Positions 35,412 through 47,800 of a DNA stretch of 60,000 bases are shown here, piece after piece; the stretch's first letter is position 1; each line of letters opens with the position of its first letter. The notes under the pieces are model-generated. The model saw nothing but the letters and a program-made list of their open reading frames with translations, made no database searches and had not been told where the DNA came from. The position numbers and the translations under genes are program-made. Where the stretch lies: positions 167,473,740-167,533,739 of the forward strand of contig CM043944.1 in assembly GCA_014529385.2 (NCBI GenBank), given 5' to 3'. The DNA comes from Adiantum capillus-veneris. Its lineage: Eukaryota; Streptophyta; Polypodiopsida; Polypodiales; Pteridaceae.

Positions 35412-36333
35412 TGTTAGCGGGTCGTTGGGATCGGATGTTTGTAGCATAGATGTCTGGCATTAGCATAATGTCAATACGCAGGGAAGCGACTCGGGTGGGG
35501 CACAAAGACCTCTTTGAGGGTGTCAACCTCAAGAAGTGAACCTACGGAATGATGCTATCTAAAGCACTAGAAAATATATCACTCTTTACTTGGGAAATCT
35601 ACCTATGCCGTGCGATCATCACTCCATTTTGGTGCTCAAACGAGATCGAAATGCTACGAAACTTTAGGAGGAGGTCTAAGACGTCTAGGGGCACTATCCT
35701 ACCAAGTTTGGTTGTAATAAAAATAGGTACCAAAATCACAATCCATCATGACAAAGGTCCTAAAAACTACAACAAAACTATCTAAAAAAGATTTCCATAT
35801 GGTTTAGGAACACTGTCCTATGGTCAAAATGCCATAAAACAACCATTTACGTACTCAAAACAATAGATTTAGCTTGCAGATAGGTTGTTGCAAACCACAA
35901 CAAAATTGAGAATGATTATACTTAACTTTAAGAGCATAAGACAAGGAATACACTTCAATTGTCCGAAACAAACTTGGATTACCAAAAAGTTGAGAAAAAT
36001 CGATTACAAGTTTCTTGAGAGTAGCCGCTCTCATTTGTACGCTCCAAATCTCCAAAAAATTTAGATAAAAGTACAAAAGGGTGTGTTCAAACTCAAAAAA
36101 TTGAGTTTTTTTATCTAGGGCTCTTTTGGCGAGTGGCTCGATTACAAGGCTCAAATCTCATATAATCAAGCATTACAACTCAGATATGCAGATGTTGGGG
36201 TTAGCAATCACTTGGCTAAAATATTAAAGTTTCTCTTATTTACAAATCTTTTCTCCGAAAATTAATAGGAGTACGAAATTGATGGCTTTATGAAGAGGTG
36301 GCCGACTAGAAGGGTACCCGTCATCTGCCAACA
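35412..36333 (-). repeat. Probable 5' LTR of element B
   Basis: 922 bp, TGTTAGCGGG to CTGCCAACA, close in length to A's LTRs and with the same GGGTGTCAACC phrase near the same place. No coding content. The partner LTR is outside the window, so the outer end at 36333 and a GAAGT duplication cannot be checked. Confidence 0.55.
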
Positions 36334-36428
36334 GAAGTATTTATTAAGCAAAGAATTTTTTTTTTCTAGTATGCATACTCTATGAGAAAACTTTAAGCAT
36401 ATTTAGAATTATAGAGAAGAGGAAGAAG

Positions 36429-36655
36429 ATGAAGTACTTTCGAAATATTCGGCATAAGAGAATAATTGTTTTTGCAAATGCAATAAAATACACAGTGTTA
36501 GGTGAAAATCTCATGTTTTATGGTAGAGATAGCATTCTAAGGAAAGTGCCATACAAAGAAGAAATAGGTTTGATTTTGAAACAGTACCATGAAGAAATAG
36601 TTCATCAAGGCAAGGACCAGGTTGTCTTTTATATTTAGAGAGCAAGTTATTGTTG
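36429..36655 (+). pseudogene. Gypsy integrase zinc-domain scrap
   Basis: Shows NAIKYTVLGENLMFYGRD, ILRKVPYKEEIGLILKQYHEE, an H-x-n-H start, and RASYCWL, i.e. the front of an HHCC domain; it breaks off where the sequence of element D starts. The scrap at 51541-51780 could be the continuation, carrying C-x2-C and the core start. Confidence 0.6.
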
Positions 36656-36657
36656 GT

Positions 36658-37604
36658 TGTAGCAGGGCTACACATGGCTCATCTTGCATGGCCACCTTGG
36701 TGGACGTGCTCTAGAGGACACCATCTTTGAGTTGGACCATACTTGGTCTGGGCACCCGAGCACTCTTGGACCGCCCACCGACTAGTTCCCATTATGGACA
36801 TATAGGCCAGCCAGTTGGGGCTCAAACCACCTTGGCCAAAGAGGTATCTTTCACCATGCATAGTGTGGCCCGCCTGCCTATGGCCACCCCTTTCAGAGAA
36901 TTTGAGAGCTACTAGACATCACTTATTTAGTAGTTGGGGTGATAGTGGACCAGGACCGAGCTAGGCCATTCAGTGGATAGCCAGGCAGCTAGTGGCCAGA
37001 CTCACAAGTGGCTTCACTAGGCCACTAGTAGCAGATATTTTCAGCTTTCAGGAGCTACCTTGACTAGATTTTTCCAGTAGCAGCAAATATGTGGTGGCCG
37101 TGCGATGGCCTTGGTTTGTGGATATATACAATAATAGTATTCAAAGTCTAGCGAGAGTTCCGGTTAGAGTCCACTGTGTGTCACTTTGGAGCACTTTCTT
37201 GGATCACTTCACCTTGTTTGTCAGTAGTTAAGCATGTGAGTCCTGTAGATTGTAGCCAATTTCTTTGTGGTTTTTAGTACTGTTGCACCATTGCACACTC
37301 CATTTCACCTAAGCCTCTACATCCCCAATGTACCTTGTCAATATCGTGGACTAGGCAGAGATGGACACAACCATTAGTCTTTGTACGGTCTTTTGGTTAT
37401 GCATAGGGTGCTTCCTTGGAGGGCTTGTGGATATCTTGTATTGTTGAGTTGTTGTCTCTATTGTCTATATTTCCATTTGGTTGTTCTTTCATTTTGTTGA
37501 GTTGAGCTAGCTTGTGAGTCCGCATGCACACTACATCCAGAGCACCCACCCCACCACCACCACTAGGGAGCATAGTGCACCATTTCCATCTACAAATACT
37601 CTCA
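36658..37604 (+). repeat. Probable 5' LTR of element D
   Basis: About 947 bp, TGTAGCAGGG to CTCTCA, followed after four T's by a primer-site-like sequence. It contains TATATA at about 37118 and a GC-richer upstream half. No second copy is visible in the window, so both ends are estimates. Confidence 0.4.
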
Positions 37605-37608
37605 TTTT

Positions 37609-37626
37609 TGGCATGCTCGATGGGAC
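37609..37626 (+). promoter_or_regulatory. Probable primer binding site of element D
   Basis: TGGCATGCTCGATGGGAC has the TGG start and GGGAC end common in plant Gypsy primer sites. I do not assign the tRNA. Confidence 0.5.
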
Positions 37627-37789
37627 TCCTCTGTCGGACATTGAAAGCTAGCTTAGTCACCTGGGAGTTACATTGAGTCACGCCAATAGTGTGGCCACAT
37701 TCTAGGGTGCCATAGGCTTTTGTAGTCGCTTCGACCACTTTCCTAAAGTTTAGCCTAAAATTTAGGAAACCCTATTTTCACATCTATGC

Positions 37790-39300
37790 ATGCATGTTAC
37801 TTGCTCTAAGTCAAGTGGAGCATGTCTAAGAAGTCCTAGCAAGGTTCAACATTGTCGTCATTTGTACTTGCCTTCCGCCACCTTGCCTGCACCATTGCCT
37901 TTATCTTCACCCAAGACTTGCCCTCAGCCACAGCGGGGTCACCTTCGCCATCTCCACCATCATCGGGCCCTCTCCAACCTCTTCTCTAAAACCACCTTCC
38001 ACCCCTCTCATCAAGCCTGCCATGGCGGAGGAATTGATAACCCTCCTTTCATGGGCCAGCATCACATTTCCTACTTTCATGGGACTATCTCATTAGGATG
38101 CCGTAGACCATCTGAAGCAGTCTTTGTCACTCTACGAAAGTTGTGGGCTAAATCAAGAAGATGCCTATATGCTGGTTTTCCCCTCCACCCCAAAGGGACT
38201 GGACAACAAGTGGTATAGTCAGTTTGCAGAGGGCCAATTTTCCAACTCTAATGCCCTCAAAGCGGCCTTCACTGCTGAGTTTCATTTGGGCGACCTTGGA
38301 CCAGCTGGAAAGCTTGGAGTTGGGTCCTCGAGAAACCTTCGCCAAATTGATGACATGGGCTAGATCCCTTGTAGCAAGGTTACCCCAACACCCGAGAGAT
38401 TTCATGATTAAGAAGTGGGTGGAGAAGGCCTTGCCTGCTTCAAATCAACAAAATCTTCGAAAAACCTTGCGGCTGAAGCTACCATGGATGATTTTTTTGT
38501 GGCTGCCACCAAAATAAAAAATGGAAGACTATAATTTTCCAGCTGACCAAGTAACTCATTTCCCGTTGTTCTCATGGATGAACCTACTGTTGACACCCTG
38601 ATGACTCTCAAAAGAGCGTTAGAAACCCTTAAGCTGCAGAGGGAACTCCAAGATAAAAGGACATCATTGAAAACATCTTGGTCCTCTCAGCATATAGATA
38701 TGGTGGCACAACTGAAGAAGGAGCTAGAAGAACTGAAAGCACAAAAAGAGGCCATGGCCCAAGTATGGTGTAAAACCTGAAACAACCCCGTCCATCCACG
38801 TCAGGAATTCCCCATGATGGTCCACTATCAGTTATGTGGTAAAGGCGGTCATGAGGCCAATGATTGCTACCATTTGAAGGGTGTCCACCATCTACACCAA
38901 AATTTGGCATCGACCATGCATCGCTCCCATAGGCCCCTCTTCTAGTTCACCTTGGGCTACCCACTTAAGCCCTAGTACAACCCCACTATTGTTACCATCC
39001 CCCACTATATCTAGTGTGTCCCCCTATGGTGGTTTTTTTTAACAGAGATTCTTTACCACCCCTAGCCCAGACCAAGTTTTTGCTCCAATAGCACCTCGCC
39101 CTCCACCCCCAACCAACCCTTGGCTAGCCAAGCGACCGGTGATTTTCTACAGGTGTGGTGAATATCATGAATACCAAACTAGATGTCCTCTACGAGAAGG
39201 AGCTCCACCATGCAGACATTGTCCAGATGCCAAAGATCACTACACAAGGGACTGCCCCAAGCAACACTCATCTCCTTCTCTCAACATGATCTTGATCTAC
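37790..39300 (+). pseudogene. Element D gag
   Basis: Decayed gag in several frames. 38124-38300 shows a capsid block (FPSTPKGLDNKWYSQFAEGQF, ALKAAFTAEF). 38574-38780 is a Lys/Glu coiled coil. Three zinc-knuckle-like units follow: one near 38830-38870 in which the first Cys reads Tyr (YQLCGKGGHEANDC), and two near 39150-39265 (CGEYHEYQTRC with a damaged first Cys pair, and CRHCPDAKDHYTRDC). Confidence 0.65.
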
Positions 39301-39479
39301 TTACTTCATAGGAGCCCATTGTATACACTTTGCCCTCACCATCCACTCATGTCCTCACTCCTCACCCTTCACCTTCACCTACTACCTTGGCTCAAGAAAT
39401 CTCAGGGACTATTGGAGTACTCACAAGAGCTCAAAAACTAGCTTAGAGACTCTCCTTGCCCATACAAAATCCTTTGCCT

Positions 39480-40140
39480 ACGAGATCCCCCAAGGCGGTG
39501 GTTGATAGTGGAAGAAGAAGAGATAGAGCCACATAATACATGTATGCTATCGACATTGGAGCAAGCATACACAAAATCCCTACAAGACATGGAAGCCCAA
39601 GCTCTACCACAAGGAAGGCTACACATGTTAACGTCATTGCCAAATGCGGAGATTCTAAAGACCACCTACAAAAGCGTCTCGTTATACCAACTTCTCCAAA
39701 TAGACCCTACCTTTAGGGGCGACCTTCTTAGAGAAATCTAGGCTCTCTAACCCTCCTGCCCAAATAGTGGCCGGCACCTACCTACATTTTCCTTTGAAGA
39801 GTTGTACATGATTTCCTACCCATTGGCACCCTTCACTGACTATAGAAGTCCTCGCCTCACAGTGCCCATTTATGGCCAGCAACTTACAGGTGTCATAGTG
39901 GATAGTGCCTCAGGGATTAGCCTCATGGACAAAGTTCACCATGCGACAGCATGGCTTGGTGCCCACCAAGAGTGCCAATTTTACTGTCACCTTAGCCGAC
40001 CAAAGCAAAATTCACTCAATCGGAGTGGTGGAACAAGTCCTAATGGTAGTAGAAGACTTCACTTTTTGGCTCATTTTATGGTGGCCCAACTACCAAAAGT
40101 GGATGGCAGTTTCCCTATGCAAATTTGTAGACCTTAGACA
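39480..40140 (+). pseudogene. Element D protease
   Basis: A frame at 39802-39960 gives VPIYGQQLTGVIVDSASGIS. The retropepsin triad D-S-G reads D-S-A, so the site is damaged. The frame then shifts; 39905-40204 continues in another frame. Confidence 0.5.
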
Positions 40141-40785
40141 TGAAATACCCCTACACTTCATGATTGAGGCAATGATACAATGTGGATCACTACACCAAGT
40201 ATAGAGCATAGAAAAATCCAACTGGAAAGGCTGCCCCATCCATTAGAAGGTCTTCCCTCAGTATTGCACAGCATGATGAACAAATGGCAGAAGCTAAAGT
40301 GGCTGAGGATAACCCACTAGAGGAAGAGGTTTTACCCAATGTCCCTAGCGAAGACAATGAGCTCTTGGAGTGGTTAGAAGAAACACCCGACCCTCACTGT
40401 TTTGCGATCCTCACAGGGATGGAGGAAGACTCAAGTATAGAAGAAGATGTGGAATCTCTTGGTCTCGGATAAGTCTCCCTACAAGGGCAACAAGAAGAAG
40501 ATTCAGAGCATTAAACTGACACATATGATTATTCCCTATCCAAGGGCAAGGCTAGAACCAACCCCACCCCACTAGAGAGTCAGCAAACTAGCTCCAAGAA
40601 AAGTAGAGATGACTTGCCTTTAGATGAGCTTCCTCAAGGATGCTTATAGGAGCATGCACAAAACTTTCCCATTGATCAAACTCCTACTCATGATGTGGAA
40701 GAATTATCTAGAGCTGGCCAGGATGTAGTTGAAGAGTGGAATCCACAAAACTATCAAGATCTAGTCAAAGAAGTCAAAGAAGATC
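40141..40785 (+). other. Element D acidic spacer between protease and RT
   Basis: Contains a 62-codon acidic open frame (40284-40472, rich in Glu and Asp) and further stop-broken sequence. No domain recognised. Confidence 0.35.
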
Positions 40786-41230
40786 AGGGTATGTGTGGAC
40801 TTCAGAGCACTCAATAAGGGGGCAATAAGGTCACTATTCTAGATGGTTTTCCTACCCCCTTCTCTGAGAGAGTGTTAGAAGATGTAGCCTGCCACACTCT
40901 CCTCACTTTTTTGGAGTGTTTCAATGGCTACAATCATATGTCCATTCTAGGTGATGAAAGGATCAAAACCACTTTTACTACTTGATCAATGCTATGCAAG
41001 TCCTGCAAAATGATTCCAAGAACACATGGAGAAATTGGCCCTCATTTTTGCTTGTTGTAGAGAGGTAAACCTGAAACTCAACCCTAATAAGTGTCATTTC
41101 ATGGTCACCCAAGGCACTCTCTTAGGTCATATCGTTTCCACTAAAGACCTTGCTCCTGACCTAGAAAATTTTATAGCCAATTTATGCATGCCTAGGCCAA
41201 TTAATGTTAAAGGAATGTCATAGATTTGTA
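40786..41230 (+). pseudogene. Element D reverse transcriptase, internally deleted
   Basis: Starts with MCVDFRALNK. Motif A reads FLECFNGYNHMSI, with Glu in place of the catalytic Asp. Near 40985-41025 the sequence jumps to EKLALIFACCREVNLKLNPNKCHFM...GTLLGHIVS, so the block holding the Y-x-D-D box is missing. Several frameshifts. Confidence 0.72.
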
Positions 41231-41943
41231 GGCCACACAGGCTACCACCGAATATTGCCAAGCCTCTCTCTGACCTCACTAGTCCAATCTAACCCTTTCA
41301 ATGGACCTCTACAAAAGAGCTAGCTTTCAACTATCTGAAGAAACACCTCACACATGTCCCCATCTTAGTCACCCCTAATTGATCAATCATTTTTCATGCT
41401 CACACTAATTCTAGCATCTGAGCTGTAGGTGTGTTCCTTACCAGCCTCTCTCTGACCTCACTAGTCCAATCTAACCCTTTCAATGGACCTCTACAAAAGA
41501 GCTAGCTTTCAACTATCTGAAGAAACACCTCACACATGTCCCCATCTTAGTCACCCCTAATTGATCAATCATTTTTCATGCTCACACTAATTCTAGCATC
41601 AGAACTGAAGGTGCAGTCCTTACCTAGCCTAGCAAGGAGTACAAGTTAGAATGGCCTATGTGATATGCAAGTCGGCTACTCAAAAGCGGAAAGAAAATAT
41701 AGCACCACTAAAAGAGAGGGTTTTCCCATTGTCTATGCTCTACAAAAGTTTAGGCATTATCTTTTGGGTGTCCATTTTGTAGTTATAACTAACCACCAGG
41801 ATCTCAAGTATCTCCTCAACAAACCCAAGTAGCCAGACGGCGGGTTTGGAGATGGCTATTTCTCTTTGAGGAATTTGATTTTGAGGTTGTTCTTTGTCGT
41901 GGAAAAGAGGATCAAACGACCGACCATCTCTCTAGGATTGAGT
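41231..41943 (+). pseudogene. Element D RNase H
   Basis: After the tandem duplication: RLLKSG, KYSTTKREGFPIVYALQKFRHYLLGVHFVV, then TNHQDLKYLLNKP, where related copies have TDHQ. Frameshifted near 41640-41700. Confidence 0.6.
41261..41624 (+). repeat. 182-bp tandem duplication in element D
   Basis: 41261-41442 and 41443-41624 are near-identical direct repeats beginning AGCCTCTCTCTGACCTC and covering the RT thumb/RNase H junction (FQWTSTKELAFNYLKKHL, HAHTNSSI). Few differences, mostly at the 3' end. Confidence 0.93.
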
Positions 41944-42480
41944 CAGGAGAGCCAGCCATGGGAGTAGAAGATGACCTCCCAGACAATTTTCTTTTCAAGG
42001 TGGACACTGTAATAGATTGGTACTCCGATTTTATGCATCTTTTACCCACTCTGGTAGCACAGGTGGCCACTACCCCGTGCACATCATTGCCCATCGCATT
42101 CTACATACTAGGTTGTGGTGGCCATACATGTTTTTTGATGCGGTACAATATGCTCGGTCTTGCCAGATTCATGCCAACGGTGTGCCCCAAAACCAACTTT
42201 CCAAACCAACTGCTCTTATAGGTCTCTTTGGCATGGTTTCCTTTTGAAAGATGGGGTATATATTTTGTTGGGCCACTCAACCCGGTTGGCTAGTCAGGGA
42301 ATAAAAGGTATCTTTTGATTGCTATAGACTATTCTATCAAATGGGCAAAGGTAGCAGCATTTTCTGATTATGAGCTATTGGCCAATCTCTTTTGATAGGT
42401 ACAAATTCTTTCACAAGAAGTCATGCTCCTACTACCCTCGGGCCAACGGGCGTACTAGAAGCACAAAAAAAGTACTATCT
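41944..42480 (+). pseudogene. Element D integrase
   Basis: Two overlapping frames give the HHCC domain (SGSTGGHYPVHIIAHRILHTRLWWPYMFFDAVQYARSC), then RWGIYFVGPLNP, LLIAIDYSIKWAKV and YYPRANGRTRSTKKVL, the region of the catalytic Glu. The residue before FVGPL reads Tyr rather than Asp. It ends near 42480, where sequence of another element takes over. Confidence 0.65.
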
Positions 42481-42539
42481 TTGCTCCAAACAACATGCCA
42501 ACAACAATTTTAGGTGCTACATAGGCCTATCGGACTACT

Positions 42540-42740
42540 TTCAAAGCCACAACTCAAAACAATTTCAATGCATCCAGTTTCACATGTATAGGCATGTGAG
42601 ATTCCTTTCCATAAACAAGATCATATGGTGTAAATTGTGTAGACACTCTATACATAGTTCTATAATCCCACAAACACTTTTCCAAATCCAAGTCCCACTC
42701 CTTGGGATGCTCTCTAGAATACTTTGATAGCATCTTCACA
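42540..42740 (-). pseudogene. Integrase C-proximal scrap, minus strand
   Basis: Open minus-strand frame of 61 codons (42739-42554) with W-x-n-CLWDYRTMYRVSTQFTPYDLVYGKESHMPI, the conserved stretch after the integrase core. It is opposite in strand to element D and lies just left of chromovirus C. Confidence 0.65.
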
Positions 42741-42862
42741 ATTTGAAAAACGTCTTCAAAAACAAAGAAAAAGAAATATATGGTCCCTCCCCAATTTCAA
42801 TTAAAAGGTCCTCTCTTTTTACACACATGAACCACCAAGCCTATGTTGTGTCAAGGACAATC

Positions 42863-42867
42863 CTTTT
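42863..42867. repeat. Target-site duplication of chromovirus C (left)
   Basis: CTTTT before TGTCATAATA; the same CTTTT follows the right LTR at 51277-51281. Confidence 0.88.
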
Positions 42868-44463
42868 TGTCATAATAATCAATATCTAATTCTCCTAAAT
42901 GATTTTCTCATATTAAACTGATCATTTAATGTGGGGAAGTGCCAGGGGAGAAAAAGCTCGAATATTGGTTAAGCTAGCAGACCGGCCACAGTAGGGATCC
43001 AAAGGAGGGAAAATAGGGATCCAAAGGGGGGGGCCATCTGCAAAAGAGCCATGTGCAACAATGGGCTAAAAAGACCCTAAGGTTCAGCCCATTAAGACTT
43101 CCAAAATGCTAAGGTTCCAAAATTCAAAGGTTGTGTCCAAAGGGTTAAAGCTTAGGGGGGATTGGATGCTTTGTGTGCTCTCCAAAGTCAACACACATCC
43201 CTACACATGAGGGGGCGAGCCCTAAAGGTAGGGGATGAGAGAGAAAGCCACACACACACACACACACACAGGCTCCCTTTACACAAAGGGAATGAGGGAC
43301 ACATGTCAGCTCCCTAGGCCAGATGCCCACAAGGTGTGCCCAGTTTCTATTGGATGACCCTTGAAGTGGACCAATGAGAATTAAGCTAGAGTAAATCTAG
43401 TTTAATTAATTTAAAAACATTTAATAAAAGAAACCAATGAGAATTAAGTCTCCTAGAAGATTATTGGGCAGTCTCCCAAGGGGTCCAATGAGCATTCAGG
43501 AGCCCAATGGCTTGCCTGATTCCTATTGGCCAAGAGGCAAAGGGGTCCAATGAGAGTTTAGTTTAATTATTTAATTACCTAAAGCTCTCACAAAAGGGGA
43601 AAGGGGGACACATGTCAAAAGGCTATCACTTATGCTCCTTAATTGTGATTGGCTTGACTTGGGGAGGGCCAATGAGGCTTCAGCAAGAGCAAATAGCAAG
43701 AGGGCTCGCCCAAGAGAGAGAGGGGGCTGATTTTTGCAAGGCATTATCACACACACACTCACACAATCTCATGTGTGAAGCAAAGAAGACTATCTCTTCC
43801 CAAGCTTTAATGGAGAGCTCATCACCTACTCCAAGCTTGTGAGATAGAAGCCTACATCAACACACTCTTGGGATGTGGATGCAAATCCAACCAAGAGCCA
43901 AGCTTCAATGCATGCTCATCTCCTCTACCAAGCAAATTACTAAGCTACAACTATGCTAATATGAGTGATTATGTGAGGAGATGTACATCTTTCTCGTAAG
44001 ATACTCCTTCTTCCTCTCAATCTACTCTCATACCCTGCTAGCTCTCACCATCTTCGAAGGTGTGTGAGGTCTTGGGTCTGAGAACGGGGATAATTAAAGT
44101 TGTGTTTGTTAAGTGTTTTGCTTAGTGCATGAAGCTTTCATCTTCATTGCACTAGCTATTCTTGAAGGAACACAAAGAATTGTAATTTTACAATGTCTCT
44201 CTTGATGGGAGAAACCATAATACAAAGCCTTTTGGAGGGGGGACCGGCTCCATGCAAATCCGGTCCTCAATTGGTGTCATTCGCTTAATTTCTCTCTCTT
44301 TTGAAAGTATTGTCGATGCTATCTAACTAGGTGTTATGATTTTTGTTGCTCTCTCCACCCAAGCACTCTTGTAATTCTCATTAGGAATCTATTGTAATGA
44401 AATGCCCACTATGTTCATGCTCATTTCCGCTACACACAAGTTACTAGGCCATTAAATGTTACA
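42868..44463 (+). repeat. Element C 5' LTR
   Basis: 1596 bp, TGTCATAATA to AAATGTTACA. Contains a CA microsatellite (43249-43270) and five CCAATGAG motifs. It has 507 bp (43003-43509) that the 3' LTR lacks. The 3' part carries T-rich and polyadenylation-like sequence. Confidence 0.93.
43371..43676 (+). promoter_or_regulatory. CCAATGAG motif cluster in U3 of element C
   Basis: CCAATGAG at 43371, 43434, 43487, 43549 and 43669, the first two followed by AATTAAG. CCAAT boxes bind NF-Y-type factors in eukaryotic promoters; use here is inferred. The 3' LTR has lost or altered all five exact copies (the last reads CCAATGAC). Confidence 0.5.
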
Positions 44464-44464
44464 T

Positions 44465-44482
44465 TGGTATCAGAGCTCAAGG
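44465..44482 (+). promoter_or_regulatory. Primer binding site of element C
   Basis: TGGTATCAGAGCTCAAGG, starting one nt after the LTR, is the classical complement of plant initiator tRNA-Met. Confidence 0.95.
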
Positions 44483-44483
44483 T

Positions 44484-44880
44484 TTCTCTTTTCTTGCTCA
44501 AGAAGGGAGGTCCTCAAGCTAGCTACAAATGGTTGGTATTATTAATTGCCTGTGAGTAAGTAGAATAGGTATTTTTTAGCCTTGCAGTGCGCCTGCCTTT
44601 GTGCAGTTAACGGGGCATCACCGTCGAGAGCTATGGTCTTAATAGTGGAGTCCTATGGGGCTTGCCTACGTCTTAACCACTATTGAGCTATTAGAAGCTT
44701 GACAGGAGCCGGTGCTGTTTTGGTGTCGAAAGACCCTCTCTTCTATTCCTTGCAATTAATGGTATTCGAGCCGCGAGTATAATAGCTTGAGTGCTTTTTC
44801 TAAAGAGGTAAAGAGGAGTAGCAACTAGGGCTTGAAGTTCCAAAGTACACCTAAAAAGTTTACACCTAAAAGTTGTTAGA
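44484..44880 (+). other. Element C leader
   Basis: About 400 bp between primer site and gag start without an open frame or recognisable motif. Confidence 0.6.
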
Positions 44881-47800
44881 ATGGTTGACAATAGTAAAGA
44901 GAGTGAAATTAATGTTGATAACTTTGATTTTGCTCATGAGCAAGCTACTAATGATGCTTCAATGCTTGTTAACTATCTTGTTTCTAGGCTTCAACAAGCC
45001 ATGGGCAATCCGTCTCTCCAAAGTTAAGTGCAACGGCAGCTCCGTGCTCACGGGATTCTCCAAGCTCATCACCATGACGAGAGAGCACCTAGGAAGCCTC
45101 CTTGTGAAACTACCAAAAGAGGTCTCTCTCGGATTCGGGAAGAAGAAGAAAATCCATACGAAGGGCTCAAGAATTTACTTCTTGACGATGCATCTCCTTC
45201 CCAAAGGAGAACTCAAGAGCCTCCACCGAAGGAACGAGAAAGAAGCGAGTCTCCCGCCACCTCGGCGGAGATGGCTCCACGAAGACGGCGGGCTAAACGC
45301 TCTCCATCACCACCAAAGCGGAGAACACCATCATACCCTTCTCCACGCCATAATTCAAAGAGGGATGATAAAAAGAAAGAGAAGAAAAAGGCGAGAAAGA
45401 GGACACCCTCTTCTCCATCCTCTTCATCCTCTTCCTCTTATGAAAGCTATGGTGAAGACGACAAAGATCAAGACAAGAAAAAGGCGAGAAAGAGGTCACC
45501 CTCTTCTCCACCTTCTTCAAATTCTTCACCTTCTGAAGAAAGTGATGGTGCAACCTTTGAACCATAAAAAAGAAGAGGTCATAGGAAATCCTATGCCGCA
45601 TGGAAGAGGTCATCCAAGGTGAAGAAATTCAAAGAGGGAGGGAAGAGCATCTCTTTCCTTACCTATGATGGTACCTTTGGTGCTACGGACAAAGTCTTGG
45701 CCTTTATCCAGCAATTCGATGCAGCGTTTGGAGACGAGGGCTTCACGGAGTCCTCTAAGCTACGCCATGTAGCTATGCACTTTCAAAAGTCCGCCAGACA
45801 ATGGTGGTCTAGCCTACGAGCCAACGGTGAAGCTCCACGAACATGGAAAGATTTAAGAGCTTCCATTATGAAGTAGTTTTTGGCCACCGATGCCAAAGAC
45901 AAAGTACTCACCGAATGGCGAAGCTTAAAGCTCTCTCCCAATGAATCCATCCACAAATATGTAGACAAGTTTTGGGATCTACAACTCAAAGCCATTGTCT
46001 TCAAAAAGTTGGATTTTGGAGAGCAAAAACAACAATTTTGTGCGGGCTTAACGGAAGAAATGGCGGAGTATGTCAACTCCCAAAGGCCACGTACCATATC
46101 GGCGGTAATACACCATACTATGGCGGCCTCTCGAATCAATTTCCAAACGGGGGCTAAAAGAAATAATAAGCCCCCGGAAAACAAGGGTTCCAATGAGCCT
46201 AAGGGGAAGGACAATGTCCAAAAGTCTCCTAAGGGCAACTCCAACAAAACTAAAGAGAAGGGAGTTTACAAAGGTAAGAACAAACTCTGTCCTAAAGAGC
46301 TTGAGCGTTATCGCAAGGATAACAGATGTTTCAAGTGCGGCGAACAAGGGCATGCGTACCGCGCTTGTCCCCAAAAGAACAACCGCCAAGATCCTCCTAG
46401 AGCTTCCTTGGTTGAAATCCAAGAGGAGGAGACTCACCAAACTCACCACAAAGGATCTCCTCTATGCCATGCTTGGGGAAAGGTAAGAGAACATGATGCT
46501 TTTATTCTCTTTGACCCTGGTTCTACTCACAATTTTATATCTATGGAGTTAGCCACCAAGCTAGGCATACAATCCTATGAGATGGGAGATGTCCTACCCG
46601 CAGACAGTGCCTTCAAGGGGCAAGAAGCTTCAGTCACTCCCTTAATCGGGAAATTGAGGCTTCATTTCCAAGGCTATGTGGACAAAGAGGACTTCTTTAT
46701 CTCTCCTCTCAAGCATGAGGATGTAATCCTAGGGGCACCATGGTTTGACCGCCTGGCTGCCGATGTTAAATTTCCTGAAAGGAGAATCTCCTTTAAGTTC
46801 AGGGAAAAAGACATGTATATAGATGCTAAGGAAATGGGTAACACTATCCCCATTGTACATACACCAGCTTTCAACAAGTCAATAAAGAGCTCTATTTCCG
46901 TGTACATGATTTTTGTTAAAGATTCTCAAAATGAACCTAATGCTTTAGCAAAAGAAAATAAAAGCAACCAAAAGAAATTAGAGTTATCCAATTTTCTCAA
47001 GGGGTTTCAAGATGTTTTTATTGACGACATCCCTTGTGAGCTACCTCCTAAACGAGGTAATGATGACCATGCAATTGAACTTCTTCCAAGAAGTTCACCG
47101 CCTAAAAAACCTCCTTATAGAGTTTCTCAAGCTCAACAAGAGGAGATTATGCGGCAAGTGCATGAGTTAGTTGAGAAGGGTATGGTTAGGCCAAGCCCAT
47201 CTCCATTTTGCTCACCTGTGCTATTAGTGCAAAAGAAAGATGGCACATATCATATGTGTGTCGACTATAGAGCACTAAATAGGATCACTATCAAAAATAG
47301 GTTTCCCGTTCCACTGGTAGAAGACCTATTTGATAAGCTACAAGGATTGGCCTACTTCAGTAGGATTGAACTAAAAAGTGGCTATCATCAGATAAGGATA
47401 GTTGATCAAGACATTGTAAAGACCGCATTTTGCACCACATTTGGTCTTTACGAATACATTGTCATGCATTTTGTCTTGACCAATGCACCAGCCACATTCA
47501 ACCGCTTGATGGAGAAGCTGTTCAGGCCTCATCGAACCTTCATTGGAGTGTTCTTTGATGATATTATCATCTACTCTAATTCATTTGAGGAACACAAGCA
47601 ACACCTCCAGGTAATATTTCAAGTTTTAAGAGAGAATAAACTTTATGTTAATCGAAAGAAAAGTGAATTTTTCTCGCAAGAGATTCAGTATTTAGGTCAT
47701 ATTATCTCTCAAGATGGCATCCAAATGGATCCATCTAAGTTAGAGGTAATAAAAGGATGGCCTAAACCAAGGAATCTTCATGAACTAAGAAGCTTTATAG

